The notes beneath the pieces were generated by a model. The model did not search any database. It saw only the letters and a program-made list of their open reading frames with translations, and was not told the DNA's origin. From Leptospira abararensis (GTDB taxonomy: Bacteria; Spirochaetota; Leptospiria; Leptospirales; Leptospiraceae), in the NCBI RefSeq assembly GCF_016918735.1, contig NZ_JAFFPR010000055.1, forward strand, positions 127,168 to 191,167: a stretch of 64,000 bases of DNA, written 5' to 3'. Below, piece after piece: positions 54,141-63,329 of this stretch. Each line of letters opens with the position of its first letter. Position 1 is the first letter of the stretch. Both the position numbers and the translations under genes were made by a program.

Positions 54141-56477
54141 TTATTCGTGGATGTAACCCCAGGTTTCTAATATTTTTTTCACTTCTTTGCCCATCTCACG
54201 TTGTACTTCCGATTCCCTGGTCCCACTGAAGGCACCATCGTTATACACCCAAGGAAGAGCAGAGGAAGGAAAGCCTTCGGGCTCTCTTTCCGACACAATT
54301 AAGTCTTCTAAGTTGGTGATAGATCTTTGGTATTCCAATCCATACCTACCAAAACGAACAGGAATCGTTTTTCCATTCCGTGAAAAACTAAAGAAAGCTC
54401 CAAGCTCTGGATTGACTGTTTTGAATACAACTTCCTCACCTAAGTTTGGAGATCGTGCAGCGTTAGATTCCTTTTGTAAGGAGATTGTTTTTGCAGAACC
54501 TGAACTCAATTGGATGGAGTCAGAAACCTCCCAATCATAAATGGAGCCTTGTACATTTAAAGAAAGGAAGTCTCGGCAAATGGCTTCCGAACAAGGCGGA
54601 ATCAAAATTCGTAAATGGTTTCGTCTTAAAAAATTTTCCCGTCGGAAGTCGGCCCTTGCGATTTGTAAAAGCCTTTCTCCTTCTGGCAAAGGACTTAAAT
54701 TGTTTTTTTCTTCTGGGTCTTTTTTTAAGTCATACAATTCTTCGGCCATGGTGTGGGGTTCTCCCGCCGCCGTTCGCCTAACTGTAGTAAAACCAGGATA
54801 CCTACGAATGTATTTGTAATTTTCTGTCCGAACCGATTCCGACATCCTTCCTTCGGTATAAATAAAACTTTCTTTGGGACAAACATCTGCCTTGCGAATG
54901 CAAGAAGAATAGTCAGCTCCTCGGTAGCTGGATTCTTTGGGCAATAAATCTAAAAATCCGAGAATGGTTGGCGCAAGTGAAAGCAAAGAGGACTGGCCAG
55001 GAATTCGAATCTGTCCACCATCAGCTTTTTTAGCCAAATCAGATCCTAAACTATCTTGGATAGACTTAGGAAGTTTAATAAAGTAAGGAACATTAATTTC
55101 CTCATCATAATGGGTTTCCCCATGGCCAAACCGAGTTTGCATAATGAAATGATAACTGTAATCATGATGGGCACTAAAAAGTTCACCATGGTCACCGGTC
55201 ACAATGATCATCGTTTCGTCATAAGTTCCTTGTTTTTTTAATGTTTCCACAAGCCGTCCAATCTCACGGTCGGTATAGTGCATCTCGCCTAAGTACCGCT
55301 GCACGGGAGATTCATACTTGTAAAAAACTTCCGTTGGAACCACCGAACGAACAGCGACCATATCTTCTGGCGGTGGAGAATAGGAGGCGTGAGGCGTATT
55401 TAAATTGAAATGTAAAAAATAAGGTTTGTCTTTGGATTCGTTTACAAACTCAATCGCGTGGTTTGTGAGAACTTCTGTATCCACAATGTCCATTCCTACT
55501 TGAAACGAATTATGAAATCCTAAATCCAAACCCACCGTTGTATAATCCAAAAAGAAAACATTATTCATGATCGTTTTGGAAAAATAGCCAGCTTCTCGAA
55601 AGGTTTTGGCTAAGTTGTCTCTTTTTTTCCCATAATAAACTTTTCTCTGATAAGGTTTTGTCGAAAACCAAGAATTCCCCAAACCAAGGTTAGATGAATA
55701 ATCCGAATGAAAAAAAGACATCATCGATGGTTTTGTCCAATTTCCATTGGCAAATGGATTTTCAAAGAACACAGATTCTTTTGCCATTTGGTCCATCACA
55801 GGTGTGACAGAATATGGATACCCGTAAGAACCAAAAAAATCTTTCCTTGCCGAATCTATGACTATGAGAATCACGGACTTTGGTTTCCCCGAACTGGCAA
55901 AAGATTCCAAAGTATCCTTGGAATATAACAAAGGTTCACCGACAAAAAGATAACTATCTTTACTTTCCCACACCAACTGAAGAGATCCCGATTCTCCGAT
56001 TTCCAAAACTTCTTGTTTCGAAATCCAACTTTCCTTCATAGTTCCGGCAAGGTTCCATTCCTTAAGAACTTTTTCACCTGAATTCAATTTTAAAATTCCT
56101 GAAACTTGGGATTGAAATTCTGTTCCACCTAACAATCCAACAAGCGCAGAAAATTCATATTGGCCCGGTGGGACTTTGAATTCATACTCCTGGCCCGGTG
56201 GGAAAAAAAGAGAATCCAAAGAATGATTTAAAAAGATTTCTTTATCAGAATTAAAAGTAATCTGCGTATTCTCCCATTTGCGTGAATGGGGAAGGCCACT
56301 TTGGCGACCGGGATTTTTTTTCCAATGGTAAGGGAGTAAATCTTTGGAAATCGAAATTTTGGATTTGGCATTTCGTAACTCCAAAACCAAGTCGACGGGG
56401 AAACGTCTTTCCGATTTGTTCAAACAGCTTAGGAGACAAAAACAGATCGATAGGGCGAAAAGAACAGTCGCTCGCAT
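54141..56477 (-). CDS. Sulfatase-fold lipoprotein with Thr at nucleophile site
   Basis: 778 aa if it starts at ATG 56477, which places a lipobox CFCLLSC at the usual distance; ATGs at 56549 and 56558 would add 24-27 residues. An N-terminal beta domain is followed by the alkaline-phosphatase/sulfatase fold: VIDSARKDFFGSYGY, then NWTKPSMMS where C/S-x-P-x-R is expected, and VTGDHGELF. Thr in place of Cys or Ser recalls LtaS and phosphoethanolamine transferases, where Thr is the nucleophile. The C-terminal EELYDLKKDPEEKNNL is sulfatase-like. The substrate is unknown. Confidence 0.78.
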   Translation of the reverse strand: MRATVLFALSICFCLLSCLNKSERRFPVDLVLELRNAKSKISISKDLLPYHWKKNPGRQSGLPHSRKWENTQITFNSDKEIFLNHSLDSLFFPPGQEYEFKVPPGQYEFSALVGLLGGTEFQSQVSGILKLNSGEKVLKEWNLAGTMKESWISKQEVLEIGESGSLQLVWESKDSYLFVGEPLLYSKDTLESFASSGKPKSVILIVIDSARKDFFGSYGYPYSVTPVMDQMAKESVFFENPFANGNWTKPSMMSFFHSDYSSNLGLGNSWFSTKPYQRKVYYGKKRDNLAKTFREAGYFSKTIMNNVFFLDYTTVGLDLGFHNSFQVGMDIVDTEVLTNHAIEFVNESKDKPYFLHFNLNTPHASYSPPPEDMVAVRSVVPTEVFYKYESPVQRYLGEMHYTDREIGRLVETLKKQGTYDETMIIVTGDHGELFSAHHDYSYHFIMQTRFGHGETHYDEEINVPYFIKLPKSIQDSLGSDLAKKADGGQIRIPGQSSLLSLAPTILGFLDLLPKESSYRGADYSSCIRKADVCPKESFIYTEGRMSESVRTENYKYIRRYPGFTTVRRTAAGEPHTMAEELYDLKKDPEEKNNLSPLPEGERLLQIARADFRRENFLRRNHLRILIPPCSEAICRDFLSLNVQGSIYDWEVSDSIQLSSGSAKTISLQKESNAARSPNLGEEVVFKTVNPELGAFFSFSRNGKTIPVRFGRYGLEYQRSITNLEDLIVSEREPEGFPSSALPWVYNDGAFSGTRESEVQREMGKEVKKILETWGYIHE

Positions 56478-56560
56478 ATGGAACCAGTTTGGAAAACAGG
56501 TATCCGACGAACAGGAAAAGTTCTTTCTTTTTAGGTTTCCATCGTCCATGTTTGACATCT

Positions 56561-57427
56561 ATGAGTAATTGGGAACAAGCCTACTCCCGTGAGGAGTCTA
56601 CCTTTCAAAATAAAGACGGCGGAAAGATTTATTATCAAATCTACCGACCCAAGTCTGGTGTAAAACGTGTGCTCGTTGTGCACCATGGAATTGGGGAACA
56701 CGGTGGTCGTTACAATTTTTTGTTGGAAGCCATGGCAGAACGCAATTACGCCATTTACCTCATCGACTGCCGTGGTCACGGTAAATCCGATGGACGCCGT
56801 GGTGTCATCACTCACTTCTCCGATTTTTTTGCTGACCTGAAAGAACTCATCGATATCGCCAAACGAAATGAAGGTGTAAGTAAGGTGACTTTACTTGGCC
56901 ATTCTATGGGAGCAGCCGTTACCTTTCTTTATACGGCCACTGACAACTTCCAAAATGATTTAGATGCCTACATTTGTAGTGCCCTTCCCATCAAAGTCAA
57001 AACCGACCTTGTGATGGATATTAAAAAAGGTGCCGGTGGTTTATTAGCAAAATTTGTTCCGACTCTCACGGTTCCCACAGGTCTCGATGTGAATATGATT
57101 TCGCATGACAAATCTGTTGTGGAAGCATACGTAAAAGACCCGTTAGTGCATGGAAATGTTGGTGCCTATTTGGGAGATTATTTACTGAATTGTTATGCTC
57201 TCGCTTTAGAATCGGCTACAAAAATCAATGTACCCATTTATATGTTCCATGGAAAAGAAGACCAAATCGCTCTTGTCCAAGGAACTTTGGAGGCCTTCGA
57301 GAAGGTAAATTCCAAAGACAAAACAATGAAAATTTTTGACGGATTGTACCACGAGACCATGAACGAACTTCCGAAAGACAGAGCCATCGTCTTTAAAGAG
57401 TTAGTTTCTTGGATCGATAAACACTAA
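56561..57427 (+). CDS. Alpha/beta hydrolase (monoacylglycerol-lipase-like)
   Basis: 288 aa from ATG 56561; the long frame upstream lies inside the divergent sulfatase gene. The oxyanion region is VVHHGIGEHGGRY, the nucleophile elbow is LLGHSMGAAV, and GKEDQIALVQG plus DGLYHETMNE hold the Asp and His. It resembles lysophospholipase/monoacylglycerol lipase. It is 8 bp upstream of two MaoC genes, so it forms an operon with them. Confidence 0.88.
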   Translation: MSNWEQAYSREESTFQNKDGGKIYYQIYRPKSGVKRVLVVHHGIGEHGGRYNFLLEAMAERNYAIYLIDCRGHGKSDGRRGVITHFSDFFADLKELIDIAKRNEGVSKVTLLGHSMGAAVTFLYTATDNFQNDLDAYICSALPIKVKTDLVMDIKKGAGGLLAKFVPTLTVPTGLDVNMISHDKSVVEAYVKDPLVHGNVGAYLGDYLLNCYALALESATKINVPIYMFHGKEDQIALVQGTLEAFEKVNSKDKTMKIFDGLYHETMNELPKDRAIVFKELVSWIDKH

Positions 57428-57435
57428 GGAGATAA

Positions 57436-57879
57436 ATGCCAATGGCAATAACCAAAGATATAGTTGGAAAAAAACTAGATCGTTTTGATTTCACAGTGGA
57501 ACGAGGAAAGATCAAAGAATTCTGCCTCGCCATCAACGAAAAAAACCCAATCTATTTTGATGTAGAAGAAGCAAAAAAAGCAGGATACTCAGATGTTCCC
57601 GCTCCCCCTACTTTCCCTACAGTCATTATGTTTTGGGGATACCCAAAGATTTGGAACGATATGGCCGAACTCGGAATCGATCTTTCCAAAATCCTTCACT
57701 TAAAAGAAGAGTATACGTATCACAAAATTCTGTATCCGGGCAAAGTGTACGCACAGTCCGAAATTGCCGATGTAAAATCGGGAAGAGCAGAAATCGTAAC
57801 TTTCAGAACCACCATCTATGATGAAAAAAATGATCCTATCCTCTCTGCTGAGATGGCGATCTTCATTCGTAAGGATTAA
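57436..57879 (+). CDS. MaoC N-terminal-type dehydratase subunit (HadA-like)
   Basis: 147 aa, with AAGGAG upstream. The hot-dog fold of the MaoC_dehydrat_N type is seen in [20 protein letters not shown] and [14 protein letters not shown]. The catalytic D-x4-H is absent, as in HadA, which pairs with a catalytic subunit. The next gene, 15 bp on, encodes that subunit. Together they would form a 3-hydroxyacyl thioester dehydratase. Confidence 0.82.
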   Translation: MPMAITKDIVGKKLDRFDFTVERGKIKEFCLAINEKNPIYFDVEEAKKAGYSDVPAPPTFPTVIMFWGYPKIWNDMAELGIDLSKILHLKEEYTYHKILYPGKVYAQSEIADVKSGRAEIVTFRTTIYDEKNDPILSAEMAIFIRKD

Positions 57880-57894
57880 TACAGGAGGCTAACC

Positions 57895-58314
57895 ATGGCA
57901 AAAATCGAATTTGATAAAGTAGAAGTTGGTCAGACACTTCCTCCACTAGACATTCCAGTCATCGAACATGCAAATTTAGTTCGTTATGCGGGAGCATCTG
58001 GAGATTTTAACCCCATCCACAATGATCCTGATTTCGCAAGAAAAGCCGGACTTGATGGAACTATCTCCCACGGTATGTATGTGATGGCGCAAGTAGGAAG
58101 ACTTTGTACTTCTTGGGCTGAACAAAAAGACATCGCTTACTTTGGTGTGACTTTCAAAGCCATGACAAAACTTGGTGAAAAACTAACCATCGTTGGTACC
58201 ATCAAAAAGAAATTTGAAAAAGATGGGAAAAAAACTGTAACTGTTCTTGTAGAAGCTAAAAACGAAGCTGGTGAAGTGAAAGCCGGTGGAGATTTAGTCG
58301 TAAACGCAGTATAA
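57895..58314 (+). CDS. MaoC-like catalytic dehydratase subunit (HadB-like)
   Basis: 139 aa, with AGGAGG upstream. The hydratase-2 motif GASGDFNPIHNDPDFAR carries the catalytic Asp and His, followed by GTISHGMYVMAQV. This is the HadB/R-specific enoyl hydratase pattern. It likely works as a heterodimer with the preceding protein on fatty-acid chain elongation or on CoA esters. Confidence 0.88.
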   Translation: MAKIEFDKVEVGQTLPPLDIPVIEHANLVRYAGASGDFNPIHNDPDFARKAGLDGTISHGMYVMAQVGRLCTSWAEQKDIAYFGVTFKAMTKLGEKLTIVGTIKKKFEKDGKKTVTVLVEAKNEAGEVKAGGDLVVNAV

Positions 58315-58325
58315 ATTTTACACCC

Positions 58326-58365
58326 TCTCCCTTTAAATGAGATCGTTCCATCATTTGGAGGGAGA
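58326..58365. other. 15-bp hairpin between hadB-like and PH genes
   Basis: 58326-58340 pairs with 58351-58365 over 15 continuous positions (two G-T wobbles) around a 10-base loop. No T-run follows, so it may be a 3'-end stabiliser or processing site. Confidence 0.6.
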
Positions 58366-58389
58366 AATCCATCAAACAAGGAACAGACT

Positions 58390-58815
58390 ATGCCATCCCA
58401 AGAAACTATCGTTTCGCAAATCAAAAGTTTACTTTCCAATCATCCGAACATAAACGTAGATATTTTATTTCTGTATGTACCTGAGTTTAAAATCCTTCAC
58501 AACATAATCGAAGAAGACGAAATCATCCAAGGGTATTGTATCGGTCTCCTCGAAGGATCCAAAGAAAAATTGAGCTCAGGAAAATGGCTCGTTCTACTCA
58601 CCAACAAAAGATTTCATTTGGTTCAAAATCCCATAATGCGATCCAGCCACCAACACATCCCATTAGAATTTTCGAATATTAAAAAAGTCACTACAAAACT
58701 CGGTTGGTTTTTTGGCCAAATCCAATTTGAATCGGAAGACAACACAATTAGAATGTTACAAATCGGTAGGAAGGATTACAGTTTTTTCCTTCCTTGTTTG
58801 AAAGATTTTTTATGA
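58390..58815 (+). CDS. PH-like (YokE/bPH) domain protein
   Basis: 141 aa. The C-terminal half has the strands of a bacterial PH domain (GKWLVLLTNKRFHLVQ, HIPLEFSNIKKVTTKLG, GQIQFESEDNTIRMLQI) as in YokE-like proteins. The N-terminal part is helical. Function is unknown. It is the last gene before the 3' island. Confidence 0.65.
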   Translation: MPSQETIVSQIKSLLSNHPNINVDILFLYVPEFKILHNIIEEDEIIQGYCIGLLEGSKEKLSSGKWLVLLTNKRFHLVQNPIMRSSHQHIPLEFSNIKKVTTKLGWFFGQIQFESEDNTIRMLQIGRKDYSFFLPCLKDFL

Positions 58816-58924
58816 TTTCAAAAGCCTTTGTTCGCATAACAAATTTCATGTGGATATTACAGCTTTAACAATATACCGAAAATACTTGATATCTAAAACC
58901 ATTCTTTAGTTAGCTCCATTAAGG

Positions 58925-59023
58925 TGGGGCGCCTCAAATCTTAGAATAGATCAAAAACAAATCCAATAACGACCGCGCTATCCGCTCCAATCCTTCGGAT
59001 TTCCGCTTCTATCGCTGGCGCGG
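58925..59023 (-). repeat. Interspersed two-box repeat, copy B
   Basis: Inverted relative to copy A. Box 1 (58967-59023) is identical over 57 bp; a 31-bp unrelated spacer (58936-58966) is followed by box 2 (58925-58935). Both boxes and the spacer length are kept, but the spacer sequence differs. Confidence 0.85.
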
Positions 59024-59225
59024 GGAATGAATTGGTTGCTATCAAATTCAGATTCTTTCCATTCCGTCGATCCACAACCATTAAGAACGCAGACGAAACA
59101 TCGACTAACAGAAAGAAATCTGAAGGCAATAGCTTCAAATGGTTGAAATGGATGATAGAACTTTGAAGGATCATAAAAATATCTTGACGTCTTCCTATGA
59201 AAGAAAGTTGAATCTCTAAAGTCAT
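58941..59225 (-). CDS. Doubtful 94-aa ORF whose C-terminus is repeat sequence
   Basis: 94 aa; residues about 69-86 (APAIEAEIRRIGADSAVV) are encoded by repeat box 1, so the true end of the gene, if any, was replaced or the ORF is spurious. The first 65 residues (MTLEIQLSFIGRRQDIFMIL, HLKLLPSDFFLLVDVSS) look protein-like but match no family I know. Confidence 0.3.
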   Translation of the reverse strand: MTLEIQLSFIGRRQDIFMILQSSIIHFNHLKLLPSDFFLLVDVSSAFLMVVDRRNGKNLNLIATNSFPAPAIEAEIRRIGADSAVVIGFVFDLF

Positions 59226-59305
59226 GATTATTCGGTATTAAGAGTATAAACTGTTTTATTAAAGATTTCGCGTAAAAATATATAATGGACTAGTCGCTTT
59301 AGTTT

Positions 59306-62185
59306 ATGCACCTAACACCGCACCAAAGAAAGATAATTGGCTTAGAGCTAACCAGAAAACGTGCCTCTGGTGATCCAAACAGACTCGGGCAGGCTATGCT
59401 CGGAGCCCAAGTAGATTTAAATCCTCATCAATTAGATGCATCATTATTTGCGTTAGAATCGCCTTTATCTAGAGGAGTGATTCTAGCAGATGAAGTGGGC
59501 CTAGGAAAAACCATCGAGGCTGGTCTAGTGCTCACTCAATTTTTGTCGGAAGGGAAAAAGAGAATTTTGATCATTGCGCCGGCAAATTTGCGCAAACAAT
59601 GGAATGGTGAGTTAAGAGAAAAGTTTCATCTAAAATCCGAAATTCTTGAAGGGAAAAATTTTAATTTAATCCAGAGAAGCGGAATCTCCAATCCCTTTGA
59701 CTCAGAGTCTGTAGTTATTGCATCCTATCAATTCGTAAAAGCAAGGGCATTTGAAGTCGCACAAATTCCGTGGGATCTTGTGGTTATTGACGAGGCACAT
59801 AGGCTCAGAAATGTTTATAAAGAGACTAACATCATAGCAAACACAATTAAAGAAAGTTTACGTGGTAGGTTTAAACTTCTTCTTACAGCAACTCCCCTAC
59901 AAAATTCACTCAGCGAATTATACGGATTGGTAAGCATTATCGATGAACAAACATTTGGTGACTTTGAAAGTTTCTCCCAGCAGTTTTTACGAATCCAATC
60001 AGAAGAGCAACTTCAATTACTTAAAAATAGAATAGAAGGTATTTGCAAAAGAACCCTTCGAAAACAAGTATTAGAATACATTAAATATACCAAAAGAATT
60101 CCTATTACGAAAGAGTTTGTTCCAAGTGATGATGAAAATCGTTTGCATGAATGGATCAGTGCTTACCTACAACGAGAAAATTTAGCTGCACTCCCCAAAA
60201 GCCAAAGAAAACTCATGACCTTAATCTTACGCAAACTTCTTGCTTCTTCCACTTATGCAATTGCTGGAACATTACAGGCTTTAGTCGATAGATTAGAAAA
60301 AAAGTTACTTACAACCGATAACTCTATTGATTTAGAAATCCAAGATTTGATTGCTGAGGATTTTGAGGATTACGAAGAACTACAAGAAGAATGGTCGGAA
60401 TACCAAAGTCAGAAAACCGCCTCTCAACCAATTCATTCGGTTGAAACAATTGAAAATCTAAAAGCTGAAATCAAAGAATTAAAAGAATATCTTACACTCG
60501 CCAATAGTATCCAAGCAAATAGTAAAGCAGAAGTATTACTCGCAGGACTTGGGCAAGCTTTCTCCGAAATGGAACGATTAGGTGGAGCCAAAAAAGCTGT
60601 CATTTTTACAGAATCAAGACGAACTCAGAATTACCTATACGACTTTTTATCAATCAACGGTTATGCGAATCAGATTCTATTGTTCAACGGATCTAATAAC
60701 GATGAAACCTCAAAACTTATCTTTCAGTCTTGGATGGAAAAATACAAAGATTCTGACAAGATATCAGGTTCCAAGACGGCAGATATGCGGGCGGCCCTCG
60801 TAGAAGAATTTAGAGAGAGAAGACAGATTTTAATAGCCACAGAGGCCGCAGCAGAAGGAATCAATCTTCAATTTTGTTCTATCGTAGTCAACTATGACCT
60901 TCCTTGGAATCCACAAAGGATAGAACAAAGAATTGGAAGGTGCCATCGTTATGGTCAAAATTTTGATGTTGTTGTGGTTAATTTCCTTAACAAAAAGAAT
61001 TTGGCCGACGTTCGCGTCTATGAATTGTTAAGCGAAAAATTCCAGTTATTCAGCGGTGTTTTTGGAGCGAGCGATGAAGTACTTGGAAATGTGGAGACAG
61101 GTGTTGATTTTGAAAAGAGAATTGCAGAAATTTTCCAATCTTGCCGGACCAAAGAAGAAATCCAGGATGCATTTGATAGACTTCAATCTGAATTACAATC
61201 AGATATAAATGAAAGGATAAAAGAAACCAGAGAAAAATTACTTACCAACTTTGACGAGATTGTGCAAGAAAAGCTCAAAATCCGAATGGAGGAAAGTGAA
61301 ATTTTGTTCGATCGCCAAACCAAGTTACTATGGATCTTAACTAAGGACGCCATATTGAAACACGGAAAAACAAATGATGCAGAACTTAGCTTTCGATTAG
61401 ATTCCAACCCATTTCCATCCATTCCTATCCAACTCGGCCATTATCGAATGGGAAAATCCTTATTTCAGGAAAATGTTTTCCATACAAACCATCCCCTTGC
61501 CAAAAAAATCTTGGACTTTGCTCTAAACGATAAAGTTCCAGAGGATGGTCTTTTGACATTTACACTGAGTAAAGATAGAATTGATCAGAGTTACGCGAAT
61601 TTAAGAAACAAACAGGGGAATATATTAGCGACGCTTTGGACTTTGGATAGTTTTGAAAAGGAAGAAATTCTATTATTAACAACTCTATGGGAAGATGGCT
61701 CAACCTTAGATAATGATCAGGCAATTCGTCTATTTTCTAGATCCTGTCAGTGGAAAACTTATACAGAAAAAGATTTAAATTCAAGAAAAACCAAATTGGA
61801 TGAACTTCATCTAATTAAGAAAAACCAAATCTTAATCAATCGAGACTTAAGAAACCAAGAGCTCTTTTCCAAAGAATATGAAAAATTAGATGCTTGGGCG
61901 GATGACAAACGTTTGAGTCTACAAAAGGAATTAAAAGCATTTGATGAAGAAATTAAAATTCGCAAAAAACAAGCGAAGGATGCAGGGAACCTAACAGACC
62001 GATTAAAGCTAGAAAGAGAAAGGAAAGAAATCGAAAAAAAAAGGGATGAAGCCTGGAAGAGTTTTGAATTTGCGCGTCGTTCTATTGATGAAGAAAAAGA
62101 AAAATTCTTAGAAGAAATGGAAAAAAAAGCTAAATTTGTTATCGATGAAACTGTTCTATTTTCTTGCACAATTCAAATCGTTTAA
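59306..62185 (+). CDS. SNF2-family helicase/ATPase (RapA/DrmD-like)
   Basis: 959 aa. Helicase motifs: ILADEVGLGKTIEAG (Walker A), VVIDEAHRLRN (DEAH), LLLTATPLQNSLSEL, then the C-terminal lobe with ATEAAAEGINLQ and NPQRIEQRIGRCHRYGQ. The last 90 residues are a charged coiled coil. I see no nuclease motif. It resembles the SNF2 helicases of RM-like and DISARM-type defence loci (DrmD) more than RapA. It is followed by Abi and Mod genes, so a role in phage defence is inferred. No ribosome-binding site is obvious. Confidence 0.88.
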   Translation: MHLTPHQRKIIGLELTRKRASGDPNRLGQAMLGAQVDLNPHQLDASLFALESPLSRGVILADEVGLGKTIEAGLVLTQFLSEGKKRILIIAPANLRKQWNGELREKFHLKSEILEGKNFNLIQRSGISNPFDSESVVIASYQFVKARAFEVAQIPWDLVVIDEAHRLRNVYKETNIIANTIKESLRGRFKLLLTATPLQNSLSELYGLVSIIDEQTFGDFESFSQQFLRIQSEEQLQLLKNRIEGICKRTLRKQVLEYIKYTKRIPITKEFVPSDDENRLHEWISAYLQRENLAALPKSQRKLMTLILRKLLASSTYAIAGTLQALVDRLEKKLLTTDNSIDLEIQDLIAEDFEDYEELQEEWSEYQSQKTASQPIHSVETIENLKAEIKELKEYLTLANSIQANSKAEVLLAGLGQAFSEMERLGGAKKAVIFTESRRTQNYLYDFLSINGYANQILLFNGSNNDETSKLIFQSWMEKYKDSDKISGSKTADMRAALVEEFRERRQILIATEAAAEGINLQFCSIVVNYDLPWNPQRIEQRIGRCHRYGQNFDVVVVNFLNKKNLADVRVYELLSEKFQLFSGVFGASDEVLGNVETGVDFEKRIAEIFQSCRTKEEIQDAFDRLQSELQSDINERIKETREKLLTNFDEIVQEKLKIRMEESEILFDRQTKLLWILTKDAILKHGKTNDAELSFRLDSNPFPSIPIQLGHYRMGKSLFQENVFHTNHPLAKKILDFALNDKVPEDGLLTFTLSKDRIDQSYANLRNKQGNILATLWTLDSFEKEEILLLTTLWEDGSTLDNDQAIRLFSRSCQWKTYTEKDLNSRKTKLDELHLIKKNQILINRDLRNQELFSKEYEKLDAWADDKRLSLQKELKAFDEEIKIRKKQAKDAGNLTDRLKLERERKEIEKKRDEAWKSFEFARRSIDEEKEKFLEEMEKKAKFVIDETVLFSCTIQIV

Positions 62186-62413
62186 CATTTATTTTCTGTT
62201 CATTTTTCCCTTGCCAACCTTGTGATTTCTGCCATTTTATGAAGGAAACCCTGCCAAAAATATGAACTATTTTAAAAATGATTTTCGAAGCCCATGTGAT
62301 TTTTCACTTGCGAATCTACCGATATGGCCGATCATGATAGATAGCATACCTGCCAGGCCTCTGAATGTAAGCCCAAATTGGCAGGTCTTTTGCCCTCTAT
62401 GGAAATAAGGGCG
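62186..62413 (+). ncRNA. Structured leader ahead of Abi gene, possible ncRNA antitoxin
   Basis: 228 bp without a protein gene between helicase and Abi. It ends in a hairpin with ACCTGCCA (62348-62355) and TGGCAGGT (62379-62386) followed by CTTTT, resembling a terminator just before the Abi start. A second stem GCCCT (62392-62396) / AGGGC (62408-62412) covers the Shine-Dalgarno of ATG 62414. AbiF/AbiD-type proteins have been reported with adjacent small RNAs that restrain them; that this leader is such an RNA is a hypothesis. Confidence 0.35.
62348..62390 (+). terminator. Terminator-like hairpin before Abi gene
   Basis: Perfect 8-bp arms around a 23-base loop with inner GGC/GCC pairing, then CTTTTG. 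It could end the helicase transcript or a small RNA. Confidence 0.5.
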
Positions 62414-63316
62414 ATGATTTACGGAAAAAAAGCCCTCACAATCGAAGAACAAGCGGATCAACTTCTGAGCAGAGGATTGGTTGCCCAACGTGATGATATA
62501 ATCGCAATTTTAAAGCAGGTTAGTTACTATCGCCTCAGTGGATATTGGTTCCCTTTTCGCAATTATCCCCAAGAAGAATTCAAACAAAATACCTCGCTAA
62601 CAGAAATATGGAATCGGTATTGTTTTGATCGGAAACTTAGGCTTCTGGTTTTAGATGGAATCGAAAAAATTGAAATTGCCTTACGGACAGACATCACATA
62701 TAAACTTTCTCACCAAACAGGTGCTTTCGGGTACACAGAAAAGTCCGCATTTCCAATGTTAAGTGAATTTGATTTTGAAAAACTCCAAGAGGAAATCAAA
62801 AAAGAATATTCAAGAAGCAAAGAAAAGTTTGTCTCTCATTTTCAGCACAAATACGGCGACATACACGATTCGTTACCTCTATGGATGGCTACGGAACTCA
62901 TCAGTTTTGGTGCACTTTTTACCATGTTCAGAGGAATATCCACATCCCATTCAAAATCAATTGCGAAAAAATACAATTTGCCCGAACCCGTTCTATTGTC
63001 TTGGATTGGCAGTTTAAACTCAGTCAGAAACATTTGTGCACATCATTCCCGGCTGTGGAATCGAGAATTTGGCTACAAACCTATGCTCCCCAGAAATAAT
63101 TTGGTTTGGAAACAACCAGTAGAAATACAACCTAATAAGATTTTTGTTATCCTATCTATGATTCAATACATGTTAGGTTTCATTTCTCCAACGAGCCAAT
63201 GGAAATATCGTTTTTTAGATTTACTGACTGCTTATCCCAATATACCCATCCGCGAAATGGGCTTTCCACTTCGCTGGAAAGAGATTCCGTTTTGGAATCT
63301 AACCCAACCAACATAA
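62414..63316 (+). CDS. Abi_2 (AbiD/F-like) protein with HEPN motif
   Basis: 300 aa from ATG 62414 (AAGGG upstream); ATG 62399 and TTG 62378 are alternatives. The start KKALTIEEQADQLLSRGL and YYRLSGYWFPFR are Abi_2 hallmarks. RNICAHHSRLWNR holds R-x4-H, the catalytic motif of HEPN ribonucleases. Such proteins cause abortive infection by cutting RNA. It lies between a helicase and a DNA methyltransferase; the Mod gene starts 13 bp after its stop. Confidence 0.88.
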   Translation: MIYGKKALTIEEQADQLLSRGLVAQRDDIIAILKQVSYYRLSGYWFPFRNYPQEEFKQNTSLTEIWNRYCFDRKLRLLVLDGIEKIEIALRTDITYKLSHQTGAFGYTEKSAFPMLSEFDFEKLQEEIKKEYSRSKEKFVSHFQHKYGDIHDSLPLWMATELISFGALFTMFRGISTSHSKSIAKKYNLPEPVLLSWIGSLNSVRNICAHHSRLWNREFGYKPMLPRNNLVWKQPVEIQPNKIFVILSMIQYMLGFISPTSQWKYRFLDLLTAYPNIPIREMGFPLRWKEIPFWNLTQPT

Positions 63317-63329
63317 GGAATCCCATAGA

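Larger units (their letters stand above)
58816..59305. other. 490-bp junction: repeat copy B and a doubtful ORF
   Basis: No confident gene. It holds repeat copy B (58925-59023), a doubtful minus-strand ORF (58941-59225) and the AT-rich leader of the helicase gene. This is the left border of the accessory island. Confidence 0.5.

Noticed and set aside
56282..56560. N-terminal extension of the alpha/beta hydrolase
   Set aside because: The 93 extra codons overlap the divergent sulfatase-fold gene and look non-protein-like; ATG 56561 gives the normal family start.
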